A DNA stretch of 33,193 nucleotides from Rhodospirillales bacterium (GTDB taxonomy: Bacteria > Pseudomonadota > Alphaproteobacteria > Reyranellales > Reyranellaceae). Under the pieces are notes generated by a model. It saw only the letters and a program-made list of their open reading frames with translations. It was not told the DNA's origin and ran no database searches. The translations under genes were made by a program, and so were the position numbers. The stretch spans positions 1 to 33,193 of the forward strand of contig CANIEC010000042.1 of NCBI GenBank assembly GCA_947466085.1, written 5' to 3'. This document shows positions 16,409-24,140 of this stretch, in pieces (position 1 is the stretch's first letter; each line of letters begins with the position of its first letter).

Positions 16409-18454
16409 TTAGCCGACTGATATCAGCAAATTGCCGAGACTGTCCTGCCGGACCTTGTCGCCCGGTTCGACGACGGTGGTGCAGTCCAGCTGCTCGAGGA
16501 TCGCCGGACCTTCGAGCGTGGCATCGAGCGGCAGCTTCTCGCGGGCATAGACGGGCGTCTCGTGCCAGCCGTCGCTGAACCAGACGCGGCGGACGCCGAG
16601 CCTTGCGGTTTCGAGCGTCGGCGCGCGATCGGTGGCGGCGAGCGCGGCCAGCGAGATTTCCGGCCGCACGCCGATCACCGCCGTATGCAGGTTGACGAGG
16701 ACCGGCGGGATCTCCGGCAGCTCGATGCCGAAGCGGCGGAAGTAGGCCGCCGCGAAAGCCTTATTCAGACCGGCGACTCCGATGTCGGCACTGTCGACGC
16801 CGACCGACAGGATATGGCTCTGCCCCTGGAACTGCATGTCGGCCGAGAGCACGCGGCGCAGCTCGCGCACCGGCACGCCCTCGCGCGCGATCGTCGCCTC
16901 GCCTTCGGCAGCCTGTTCTGCATAGATGCGCGCCACCGTGGCGTCGTCGACCGCGGACAGCGGCTTGTTCACGGTGCGCACATAGTCGTGGCGCAGGTCA
17001 GCCACGACACAGCCCAGCGCATTGGTGATACCGGGCCGCACCGGCACCAAGACCGTCGGGATGCCCAGTTCGCGCGCGAGTGCCGTCGCATGCAGCGGCC
17101 CGGCGCCGCCGAAAGCGAACAGCGCGAAGTCGCGCGGATCGTGGCCGCGCGACAGCGACACCAGGCGCACCGCGCCGGCCATGCGGTCGTTGGCGATGCG
17201 CAGGATGGCGGCGGCGGCTGACTCGGCATCAAGGCCGAGACGCTGCCCGACCTTTTCCAGCACCAGCCCGCGTACATGGTCGAGCGTCACCGGATGGTCG
17301 ACGCCCAGAAGCTTGTCGGGGTTGAGCCGGCCCAGCACCAGGTTGGCATCGGTGATGGTGGGCTCGTCCCCACCGCGGCCGTAGCAGATCGGACCGGGGC
17401 GCGCGCCGGCGCTCTCAGGCCCGACCCGCAGCATGCCCGCCGCATCGACCGAGGCGATGGAGCCGCCGCCGGCGCCGATCGTGTGCACGTCGACCATCGG
17501 CACGTGGATCGGCATCGCATATTCGAGTTCGAGCTCGCCCGAGACCTGCGGCACGGCATTCTCGATCAGGCCGACATCGGTCGAGGTGCCGCCCATGTCG
17601 TAGGTGATCAGGTTGGGGTGGCCCGAAACGCGGCCGGTATAGGCGGCCGCCATCACGCCCGAGGCCGGGCCGGACATCACCGTGTTCACCGCCGCCTCGG
17701 CGATGAGCTGCGAGGAGATCGTCCCGCCATTGCCCTGCATCACCAGCAGGTCGCGGTCGTAGCCCTTGGCCTTCAGCTCCGTACGCAGCCGCGACAGGTA
17801 GCGGTCGAGCACCGGCTGCACGGAAGCATTCACCGCCGCCGTCACGCCGCGCTCATACTCGCGGTATTCCGACAGGATGGCGTGGCCGGCCGTGACATAG
17901 GCATTCGGCCACAGCCCGCGCACGATCTCGGCGGCGCGGCGCTCGTGCGCCGGGTTGATGTAGCTGTGCAGGAAATGGATGACGACGGCCTCGCAGCCCG
18001 CCGCCAGCAGTTTTCGCGCGGCGTCGGCGACGGCGGCCTCGTCGAGCGCCGTCAGCACCTTGCCGTCGGCATCCATGCGCTCGGGCACTTCGAGCCGTAC
18101 CTCGCGGTCGATCATCGGTCGGAAGGTGCCGCGCAAGCCGTAGGCCTGCGGCCGAGTGCGGCGGCCCAGCTCCAGCACGTCGCGAAAGCCCTTGGTGGTG
18201 ATCAAACCGACCCTGGCGATCTTGCGTTCGAGCAGCGCATTGGTGGTCGTCGTCGTGCCGTGCACGACCGCCTGCAGCAGCGCGGGATCCAGGCCCGCCG
18301 CCGCCAGCGCCGCCATGAAGCCGATCGCCTGATTGTCGACCGTGGTCGGCACCTTTGCGAGCTTCACCTCGTTGGTGGCCGGATCGATCGCCAGCAGGTC
18401 GGTGAAGGTACCGCCGACATCGATGCCGACGGTGAAAGTGCTCTTGGCAGCCAT
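16409..18454 (-). CDS. Hydantoinase/oxoprolinase family protein, subunit A type (HyuA)
   Basis: ATP-dependent cyclic-amide hydrolase subunit of 681 residues, similar to N-methylhydantoinase A, 5-oxoprolinase N-half and acetone carboxylase beta. The ASKHA-type phosphate loop is at the N-terminus (VGIDVGGTFTDLLAID). HGTTTTTNALLERK, DMGGTSTDVGLIE, GAGGGSIASVD, GARPGPICYGRGG and FAFGGAGPLHA follow in order, and the C-terminal domain contains DMQFQGQSHIL. The companion B subunit, normally fused or adjacent, is not in the window, which is unusual. The gene is 4 bp from livF upstream and 24 bp from the enolase-type gene downstream, so it is inside the transport operon. It may open a lactam or hydantoin ring of the imported compound; this is inferred. 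Confidence 0.92.
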   Translation of the reverse strand: MAAKSTFTVGIDVGGTFTDLLAIDPATNEVKLAKVPTTVDNQAIGFMAALAAAGLDPALLQAVVHGTTTTTNALLERKIARVGLITTKGFRDVLELGRRTRPQAYGLRGTFRPMIDREVRLEVPERMDADGKVLTALDEAAVADAARKLLAAGCEAVVIHFLHSYINPAHERRAAEIVRGLWPNAYVTAGHAILSEYREYERGVTAAVNASVQPVLDRYLSRLRTELKAKGYDRDLLVMQGNGGTISSQLIAEAAVNTVMSGPASGVMAAAYTGRVSGHPNLITYDMGGTSTDVGLIENAVPQVSGELELEYAMPIHVPMVDVHTIGAGGGSIASVDAAGMLRVGPESAGARPGPICYGRGGDEPTITDANLVLGRLNPDKLLGVDHPVTLDHVRGLVLEKVGQRLGLDAESAAAAILRIANDRMAGAVRLVSLSRGHDPRDFALFAFGGAGPLHATALARELGIPTVLVPVRPGITNALGCVVADLRHDYVRTVNKPLSAVDDATVARIYAEQAAEGEATIAREGVPVRELRRVLSADMQFQGQSHILSVGVDSADIGVAGLNKAFAAAYFRRFGIELPEIPPVLVNLHTAVIGVRPEISLAALAATDRAPTLETARLGVRRVWFSDGWHETPVYAREKLPLDATLEGPAILEQLDCTTVVEPGDKVRQDSLGNLLISVG

Positions 18455-18458
18455 GGGT

Positions 18459-19175
18459 TCAAACCGAAAGATATTGTTCGCGGAGGGAGTCGTTGGCCGC
18501 CAGCTCGGCCATGGAGCCGCCGAAGCGGATCTGGCCCTTTTCGATGATGTAGGCGCGGTCGGCGACGCCCAGCGCGAAATGCAAGTTCTGTTCGCACAGG
18601 ATCACCGACATGCCCTCGCCCTTCAGTGCCCGGATAGAATGGGCCATCTCCTCGACGATGATGGGGGCCAGTCCCTCCGACGGCTCATCGAGCAGGACGC
18701 AGCTCGGATTGCCCATCAGGGTACGGGCGATGGTGAGCATCTGCTGCTCGCCGCCCGACATCCGCCCGCCCGGCCGCTCGCGCATGCGGGCGAGGTTGGG
18801 GAACAGCGCAAAGAGCTTGTCTTCCGTCCAGAGCGGCACGCCGGCCCGCGCCGCCTGGCGGCCGACTTCGAGATTCTCCATCACCGAGAGTTCGGTGAAG
18901 ATGCGCCGTTCCTCGGGCACGTAACCCAGGCCGAGCCGTGCGATGCGATAGGGCGGCAGGCGCTCGATGCGCTGGCCGGCGAAGCTCACCTCGCCGCGGG
19001 CGGGCGGCACCAGCCCCATGATCGCCTTCATCGCCGTCGACTTGCCCGCGCCGTTGCGGCCGAGCAGGGCCACGACCTCTCCGGCGCGTGCCTCCAGCGA
19101 GATGCCATGCAGGATATGGGCGCGGCCGTAGAAGGCGTGCAGGTCCTTGACCTCGAGCATCGGCGGCGCCGTCAA
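18459..19175 (-). CDS. livF: Branched-chain-type ABC transporter ATP-binding protein (LivF)
   Basis: ATPase of 238 residues that powers a HAAT-family importer. It has Walker A GRNGAGKST, the signature SGGEQQML, Walker B SCVLLDEPSEGLAP and the H-loop region SVILCEQNLHFAL. The length and the C-terminal MAELAANDSLREQYLSV are typical of LivF. It overlaps livG by 4 nt (ATGA at 19172-19175) and is followed by hyuA 4 bp later. The Liv-type family transports amino acids, amides, urea and aromatic acids; this cluster suggests the hydroxylated heterocycle or a related amide as cargo, which remains inference. Confidence 0.95.
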   Translation of the reverse strand: MTAPPMLEVKDLHAFYGRAHILHGISLEARAGEVVALLGRNGAGKSTAMKAIMGLVPPARGEVSFAGQRIERLPPYRIARLGLGYVPEERRIFTELSVMENLEVGRQAARAGVPLWTEDKLFALFPNLARMRERPGGRMSGGEQQMLTIARTLMGNPSCVLLDEPSEGLAPIIVEEMAHSIRALKGEGMSVILCEQNLHFALGVADRAYIIEKGQIRFGGSMAELAANDSLREQYLSV

Positions 19176-19921
19176 TGCGCGCTCCCGAGATAGACCGCGC
19201 GCACGTTCGGATTGGCGCGGACTTCGGGCGGCGTGCCGCCGGCGATGAGCACGCCACGGTCTAGCACGATGATGCGGTCGGCCTGGGTGAAGACCACGTC
19301 CATGTCGTGCTCGGTGAACAGGACGGCGATGTTGCGCGCCCGGGCCAGCCGCGCCGTCAGCTCCATCAACGCGACGCGCTCTTTCGGCGCCATGCCGGCA
19401 GTCGGCTCGTCCATGAGCAGGAGGCGCGGTTCGTTGGCCAGCGCGATGGCGAGCTCGACCCGCTTCAGGTCGCCATAGGCCAGCACGCCACAGGTCCGCT
19501 CCGCCTGGTCGAGCATGCCGACCTGGTCGAGCAGCGCATCGGCTTCCCGAGCGAACGCCGCGCCAAAGCGCGACAGCAGCGAGCGCAGCCGGCCCGCGTG
19601 CGAATAGAGCGCCATCTGCACGTTCTCGCGAACGCTGAGCGAAGCGAAGGTGGCGGTGATCTGGAAGGTGCGCCCAACGCCCAGCCGCCAGATGGCGCGC
19701 GGACGGAGGCCCACGATGTCGCGGCCTTCGAGGCGCACGATGCCGGAGTCGGGCGTGAGCTGGCCGTTCAGCATGTTGAAGCAGGTGCTCTTGCCCGCGC
19801 CGTTGGGCCCGATCAGCGCCAGCATCTCGCCGGCCGATACGGCGAAGGAGACATCGGCCACGGCCTGGACACCGCCGAACGCCTTGTGCAGCCCCTCGAC
19901 CTGCAGGATCGCGTGGCTCAT
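19172..19921 (-). CDS. livG: Branched-chain-type ABC transporter ATP-binding protein (LivG)
   Basis: Second ATPase of the importer, 249 residues. Walker A is GPNGAGKST. The signature is degenerate (AYGDLKRVELAIAL, as usual for LivG, which has YGxxK in place of SGGQ). Walker B is RLLLMDEPTAGMAP and the H-loop is AVLFTEHDMDVVF. ATG 19921 (MSHAILQVEGLHKAFGG) gives the family N-terminus and overlaps the permease stop by 4 nt; the longer frame upstream is an out-of-frame extension across the permease gene. It sits between the fused permease and livF in one operon. Confidence 0.95.
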   Translation of the reverse strand: MSHAILQVEGLHKAFGGVQAVADVSFAVSAGEMLALIGPNGAGKSTCFNMLNGQLTPDSGIVRLEGRDIVGLRPRAIWRLGVGRTFQITATFASLSVRENVQMALYSHAGRLRSLLSRFGAAFAREADALLDQVGMLDQAERTCGVLAYGDLKRVELAIALANEPRLLLMDEPTAGMAPKERVALMELTARLARARNIAVLFTEHDMDVVFTQADRIIVLDRGVLIAGGTPPEVRANPNVRAVYLGSAH

Positions 19922-21792
19922 GCCCGCTGCTCCCGCCAGCGCGCGACCAGCGCCTTCAGGCCGCCCACGAGTCCCTGCGGGAACAGCAGCACGATCAGCA
20001 GGATCACGCCGCCCATGACGGCGCGCCAGAATTCGGTGTTGCGGGCCACGACGTCGCGCAGCCAGGTGAAGATCGCCGCGCCGACCACCGGGCCGGTCAG
20101 GGTTTCGACGCCGCCCAGCAGCACCATGATGAGCCCGTCGGTCGATTGCGCGATCGAGATGCTGGAGGGCGAGATGCTGCCCTTGGAGAAGGCGTAGACC
20201 GCGCCGGCGAGGCCGGCCAGCGCGCCGACCAGCACGAAGGCCGCCCATTGGAAGCCGCGAAGGTCGATGCCGATCGCCTCGGCACGCAGTGGTGAATCGC
20301 GCCCGGCCCGCAGGGCATAGCCGAAGGGAGAGAACAGTACGCGCCACAGGAAGACGATGCCGGCGCCGCACAGGACGAGCGCCAGATAGTAGTAGGTGGT
20401 CTTGTCGGCGAGCCAAGGCGACGGCCAGACGCCGAACACGCCGTTGCTGCCGCCAGTGACCGAATCCCACTGGAAGACGATCGACCAGCTGATCTGCGCA
20501 AACGCGAGCGTCAGCATGGCGAGATAGACGCCCGACAGGCGGACGCAGAACCAGCCGTAGACGATGGCGAACAGGCCGGCGACCAGAGGGGCCAGCAGGA
20601 GCGCGGCTTCCATTGGCAGGCCGAAGCGCTTCATCAGCAGGCCCGCCGCATAGGCGCCGATGCCGAAATAGGCGGCGTGGCCGAACGAGACCATCCCAGC
20701 CGGCCCCATGATGAAATGGAGCGAGACGGAGAACAGCGCGAAGCAGACGATGTCGGTCAGCAGGATCGTGGTGTAGCGATCGGCGAACAGCGGCACGAGG
20801 GCGAGCAACGCCAGCCAGACCAGTGCGAAGGTCCAGGACGGCACCTGCAATCGCGGCGCCGGTTCGGCCGCCCGCTGCGCGGCCTGCGGCTTGCCCAGCA
20901 GCCCGTAGGGCCGCACGACCAGCACCAACGCCATGATCAGGAATTCGACCACCAGGGTGAGCTTGGAGAAGGACACCTCGAAGCCAAACCAGGTCACCGT
21001 ACCGATGCCAATGCAGAAGGCCTTGGCGACGCCGATGATGATGGCGGCCAGGAAGGCGCCGCCGATGCTGCCCAGCCCGCCCACCACCGTGACCACGAAG
21101 GCATCGGCGATGATGGCGAGGTCGAGTTCGAGATTGGCGGGCTCGCGCGGGATCTGCAGCGCGCCGCCCAGCCCTGCCAAGACGGAGCCCACGAAGAACA
21201 CCGAGGTGAAGAGCTTGGCCTGGTCGACGCCCAGCGCGCCCACCATCTCGCGGTCCTGGGTCGCGGCGCGCACCAGCGCGCCCCAGCGCGTGCGCGTCAG
21301 CAGCAGCCAGACGAGGCCCAACACGACCGGGCCGATGGCGATCAGCACCAGATCGTAGGCCGGGATGCGCCGCCCCATGATCTCGACCGCCATCGACAGG
21401 CCGGGCGCACGCGGCCCGACCAGATCCTCGGCGCCCCAGGTGAAGAGCGCGATGTCCTTGATCACCAGCACGACCGCGAAGGTCGCCAGCAGCTGGAACA
21501 GCTCCGGCGCGCGATAGATGCGCCGCAGCACCAGCACCTCGATCAGGACGCCGACCAACCCGACCGCAAGGGCGGCCAGCACGACGGCGCCCCAGAAGCC
21601 CAGGGGTGTGCGGCCAAAGAACTCGATCAGCGAGTAGGCGCCGTAGAGTCCCAGCATGTAGAGCGAACCGTGCGCGAAGTTCACGATCCGCGTGACGCCG
21701 AAGATCAGCGACAGGCCGGCCGACACCAGGAACAGCGACGCGGCCGCCGCCAGCCCGTTCAGCAGCTGGATGAGGATGGAAGCGAGAGTCAC
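19918..21792 (-). CDS. Fused LivH-LivM branched-chain-type ABC permease
   Basis: Inner-membrane permease of 624 residues that fuses the two usually separate permeases. Residues 1 to about 300 are LivH-like (MTLASILIQLLNGLAAAASL, FGVTRIVNFAHGSLYMLG, VVGGLGSIGGAFLAA). A short polar linker (KPQAAQRAAEPAPR, about 301-314) follows. Residues about 319 to 624 are LivM-like (FALFSVSLHFIMGPAGMVSFGHAAYFGIGAYAAG, and VLLGGVETLTGPVVGAAIF). Both halves have several transmembrane segments. Standalone LivH and LivM are near 290-320 residues each, so the sum fits a fusion. A palindromic hairpin repeat separates it from the binding-protein gene upstream. Such fusions are known in several alphaproteobacteria. 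Confidence 0.93.
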   Translation of the reverse strand: MTLASILIQLLNGLAAAASLFLVSAGLSLIFGVTRIVNFAHGSLYMLGLYGAYSLIEFFGRTPLGFWGAVVLAALAVGLVGVLIEVLVLRRIYRAPELFQLLATFAVVLVIKDIALFTWGAEDLVGPRAPGLSMAVEIMGRRIPAYDLVLIAIGPVVLGLVWLLLTRTRWGALVRAATQDREMVGALGVDQAKLFTSVFFVGSVLAGLGGALQIPREPANLELDLAIIADAFVVTVVGGLGSIGGAFLAAIIIGVAKAFCIGIGTVTWFGFEVSFSKLTLVVEFLIMALVLVVRPYGLLGKPQAAQRAAEPAPRLQVPSWTFALVWLALLALVPLFADRYTTILLTDIVCFALFSVSLHFIMGPAGMVSFGHAAYFGIGAYAAGLLMKRFGLPMEAALLLAPLVAGLFAIVYGWFCVRLSGVYLAMLTLAFAQISWSIVFQWDSVTGGSNGVFGVWPSPWLADKTTYYYLALVLCGAGIVFLWRVLFSPFGYALRAGRDSPLRAEAIGIDLRGFQWAAFVLVGALAGLAGAVYAFSKGSISPSSISIAQSTDGLIMVLLGGVETLTGPVVGAAIFTWLRDVVARNTEFWRAVMGGVILLIVLLFPQGLVGGLKALVARWREQRA

Positions 21793-21816
21793 GCGATGGC
21801 CGAGGAGAGAGAAGGT

Positions 21817-21883
21817 GTCATCCCGAGCACAGCGAGGGACCTTTCACGATGCCTCAAAGGTCCCTCACTTCGTTCGGGATGAC
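21817..21883 (+). repeat. Palindromic repeat, family B, copy 2
   Basis: Arms of 28 nt (21817-21844 and 21856-21883; gtcatcccgagc and gttcgggatgac at the ends) pair with about four mismatches, some of them G-U in RNA. The loop is 11 nt. It fills the 101-bp gap between the binding-protein gene and the permease gene. The position suggests a role in setting a high binding-protein to permease ratio by 3'-end stabilisation or attenuation. Confidence 0.8.
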
Positions 21884-21893
21884 AGCTGTGCCG

Positions 21894-23099
21894 TCAGTTC
21901 TTCGGCCGCATCTTCTGGACGTCGGCGTCGCTCGGCAGGGCGTCCTTGCCGTCGACGAAGCGCCAGTTCTTCATGTAGCCCTTGCCGTCCTTCACGCCGA
22001 TCTGGCCGACATAGGCGCCCATGGTCGACTGATGGTCGATCGGCCGATACTCGATCATGCCGAAGGGCGTCATCAGCGTGAGGCCCTTCATCGCCGCGAC
22101 CAGCTTCTCCTGGTCGAGCGAGCCCGCCTTCTTGATCGCCTCGGCCGCCGACATCACGGTCGCATAGCCGACCACCGAACCCAGCCGCGGATAATCCTTG
22201 AACTTGGCCTGGTAGGCGTTGAGGAATTTGGTGTGCTCGGGAGTCTTGAGCTCGCTCCACGGATAGCCGGTGACGTACCAGCCGTCGGGCGACTCCTCCT
22301 TCAGCGGATCGAGATACTCGGGCTCGCCGGCCAGCAGGTTGAAGACCTCGACACCCTTGAACAGGCCGCGGGTCTGGCCCTCGCGCACGAACTTGGCGAG
22401 GTCGGGACCGAACAGCGAGGAGAAGATCGCGTCGGGCTTGGCGTCGGCCAAGGCCTGCGCCACGGCGCCCGCATCGATCTTGCCCAGCGGCGTCGCCTGC
22501 TCGGCAACGAATTCGACGTCGGGCTGCTTCTCCTTCAGCAGCTTCTTGAAGGCGGCCGTCGCCGACTGGCCGTACTCGTAGTTCGGATAGACGATCGCCC
22601 AGCGCTTCTTCTTCAGCTTGACGGCATCGGGAATGAGCATCGCCGTCTGCATGTAGGTCGAGGTGCGCAGGCGGAACGTGTAGGCATTGCCCTGGTCCCA
22701 GACGATCTTGTCGGTCAGCGGCTCGGCAGCGATGAACAGAACCTTGCGCTGCTTGGCGAAGTCGGCGACGGCGAGGCCGACATTCGACGGGAAGGTGCCG
22801 ATCAGGAACGCGGCACCCTCACGGCTCAGCAGCTCCTCGGCCACGCGCACGGCGTCTCCGGGATTGCCATTGTCGTCGCGGCTCACGACCTCGATCTTGC
22901 GGCCGAGCACGCCGCCCGCCGCGTTGACCTCCTCCACCGCCAGCTCGATGCCCTTCTTGTAGGGTTCGAGGAAGGCCGGAAAGACCTTGTAGCTGTTGAG
23001 TTCGCCGATCTTGATCGGTGCCTGTGCGGCGGCCGGTCCGACGAGCGACAGCGCCACGAGCGCGGCGGTGCCGGCAAGCAGGCGATTGCGGGTCAGCAT
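21894..23099 (-). CDS. ABC transporter substrate-binding protein, LivK/Peripla_BP_6 type
   Basis: Periplasmic solute-binding protein of 401 residues. A signal peptide (MLTRNRLLAGTAALVALSLVGPAAAQA) precedes the mature start PIKIGELNSYK. The two-lobed type I fold is indicated by PYKKGIELAVEEVNAAGGVLGRKIEVVSRDDNGNPGDAV, AAFLIGTFPSNVGLAVADFA, and RWAIVYPNYEYGQSATAAFKKLL. The C-terminal lobe has GSVVGYATVMSAAEAIKKAGSLD. GAGGGGGATGTC precedes the ATG. Transcription proceeds from the NTF2-like gene 76 bp upstream and continues to the fused permease past a hairpin repeat. The ligand cannot be read from sequence; a small amide, amino acid or N-heteroaromatic acid is likely for this cluster. Confidence 0.93.
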   Translation of the reverse strand: MLTRNRLLAGTAALVALSLVGPAAAQAPIKIGELNSYKVFPAFLEPYKKGIELAVEEVNAAGGVLGRKIEVVSRDDNGNPGDAVRVAEELLSREGAAFLIGTFPSNVGLAVADFAKQRKVLFIAAEPLTDKIVWDQGNAYTFRLRTSTYMQTAMLIPDAVKLKKKRWAIVYPNYEYGQSATAAFKKLLKEKQPDVEFVAEQATPLGKIDAGAVAQALADAKPDAIFSSLFGPDLAKFVREGQTRGLFKGVEVFNLLAGEPEYLDPLKEESPDGWYVTGYPWSELKTPEHTKFLNAYQAKFKDYPRLGSVVGYATVMSAAEAIKKAGSLDQEKLVAAMKGLTLMTPFGMIEYRPIDHQSTMGAYVGQIGVKDGKGYMKNWRFVDGKDALPSDADVQKMRPKN

Positions 23100-23175
23100 G
23101 ACATCCCCCTCTTCAATAAGTGAATCATTCCCTGTGGACCGACCCTAACGAGGCCGGCCCCTCTCCCACAAGCGC

Positions 23176-23556
23176 TCAGTCGGCGAAGCTCGACCGTGCC
23201 TGTATTCCCCAATGACCGTCCTGCAGGGTCACGATGTAGATCGTCTCGAAGACGCCGAGCAGCGAGCCATCCTCGCGCCAGCGGCTGAACTTCACCTTGA
23301 GATGGACCTTGTCGCGGCCGACATGGATCGGCGTGCGCTCGTCCCACCTGCTGTGATGCCAGCCGTCGCCGGCGCGGGCGACGAAATCTCCGAGCCTGTA
23401 GTCGCCATGGTTCGACCAGACGACGACCTTGCCGCCCGCGAGCCGCACATGCGGGAAATTGCAAGCGTCGTTGACCGCCGGCTCGTCATGGCGATTCAGG
23501 CCGCCGATATAGTCGTCCATTACCTTCAGGGCGGCAGCGAGCGTGTCTTCGTTCAT
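23176..23556 (-). CDS. Small NTF2-like (SnoaL-type) protein
   Basis: Cytosolic protein of 126 residues that looks like a SnoaL/NTF2-fold domain. The N-terminal helix contains LKVMDDYIGGLNRHDEPAVND, followed by FPHVRLAGGKVVVWSN and a beta-sheet with VHLKVKFSRWREDGSLLGVFETIYIVTLQDGHWGIQARSSFAD. Members can be small isomerases, hydratases or accessory proteins. It overlaps the DUF1185 stop by 4 nt (ATGA) and is the last gene of the coupled run that begins with the FAD-subunit gene. ATG 23556 is chosen on that overlap. A specific catalytic residue set could not be identified, so its function is unassigned. Confidence 0.8.
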   Translation of the reverse strand: MNEDTLAAALKVMDDYIGGLNRHDEPAVNDACNFPHVRLAGGKVVVWSNHGDYRLGDFVARAGDGWHHSRWDERTPIHVGRDKVHLKVKFSRWREDGSLLGVFETIYIVTLQDGHWGIQARSSFAD

Positions 23557-24140
23557 CGTTGCCCGTCCCCCAACTTGATCCCGTCCGGCGTCAGTCCGCC
23601 GACCCTGGCATGGGGGCGGCCGCCGATCGCGGCGGCGACGATGAACACGATCTCGTCCGGACGCGGACCGTCGGGTACGCAGAACTCGATGGCATCGAAA
23701 TGGCTGCGCACATAGGCCGCCGTCACGTGATGCAGCGGAATGTCGATGCGCGCGCCGGCCGCCGCGACCTTCACGGTCGAGGGCACGATCGACTTGGCGC
23801 CGCCCATCGCATGGCGGATGCCGAAGCCACTGGGCTGATGCCACAGGGCGGCATGTTCCAGCTCGCCGTTCAGTCCGACGATGGCTCCCTTGCCATAGGC
23901 CTCCAACTCGGAGCCCTGGGCGCCCAGGATCTTCATCACGCGTTCCGTGAGATCGACCGCGAGCGGTTCCAGCGCCTTCATCATCGGCTGGATGTCGGCC
24001 ACGTGCCGGCCGGCATAGGGATTGGCAATGACGCCACCGACCACGGCCTTGGTCACCGGCCGCGCCAGCACCGGTCCGAAGTCGTGCAGCGTCTCCTCGA
24101 CCATCGCCACGTACTTCCGCACTTTCACCAGATCGCTCAT
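23553..24140 (-). CDS. Amino acid synthesis family protein (DUF1185, AA_synth)
   Basis: Protein of 195 residues similar to the AA_synth/DUF1185 family, whose biochemical role is not well established despite its name. Typical phrases are RKYVAMVEETLHDFGPVLARPVTKAVVGGVIANPYAGR, LGAQGSELEAYGKGAIVGLNGELEHAALWH, and GGAKSIVPSTVKVAAAGARIDIPLHH. ATG 24140 has GGAGG about 5 nt upstream and fits the family start; the frame from 24188 extends into the preceding gene. It overlaps both neighbours by 4 nt. Its company with a 6-hydroxynicotinate-reductase homologue and a Mo hydroxylase points to ring-compound catabolism rather than amino-acid synthesis. This is contextual inference. Confidence 0.85.
   Translation of the reverse strand: MSDLVKVRKYVAMVEETLHDFGPVLARPVTKAVVGGVIANPYAGRHVADIQPMMKALEPLAVDLTERVMKILGAQGSELEAYGKGAIVGLNGELEHAALWHQPSGFGIRHAMGGAKSIVPSTVKVAAAGARIDIPLHHVTAAYVRSHFDAIEFCVPDGPRPDEIVFIVAAAIGGRPHARVGGLTPDGIKLGDGQR

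Noticed and set aside
17276..18547. A 423-codon plus-strand frame opposite hyuA and livF
   Set aside because: His/Arg/Asp-rich shadow without recognisable domain; the minus strand carries two well conserved genes.
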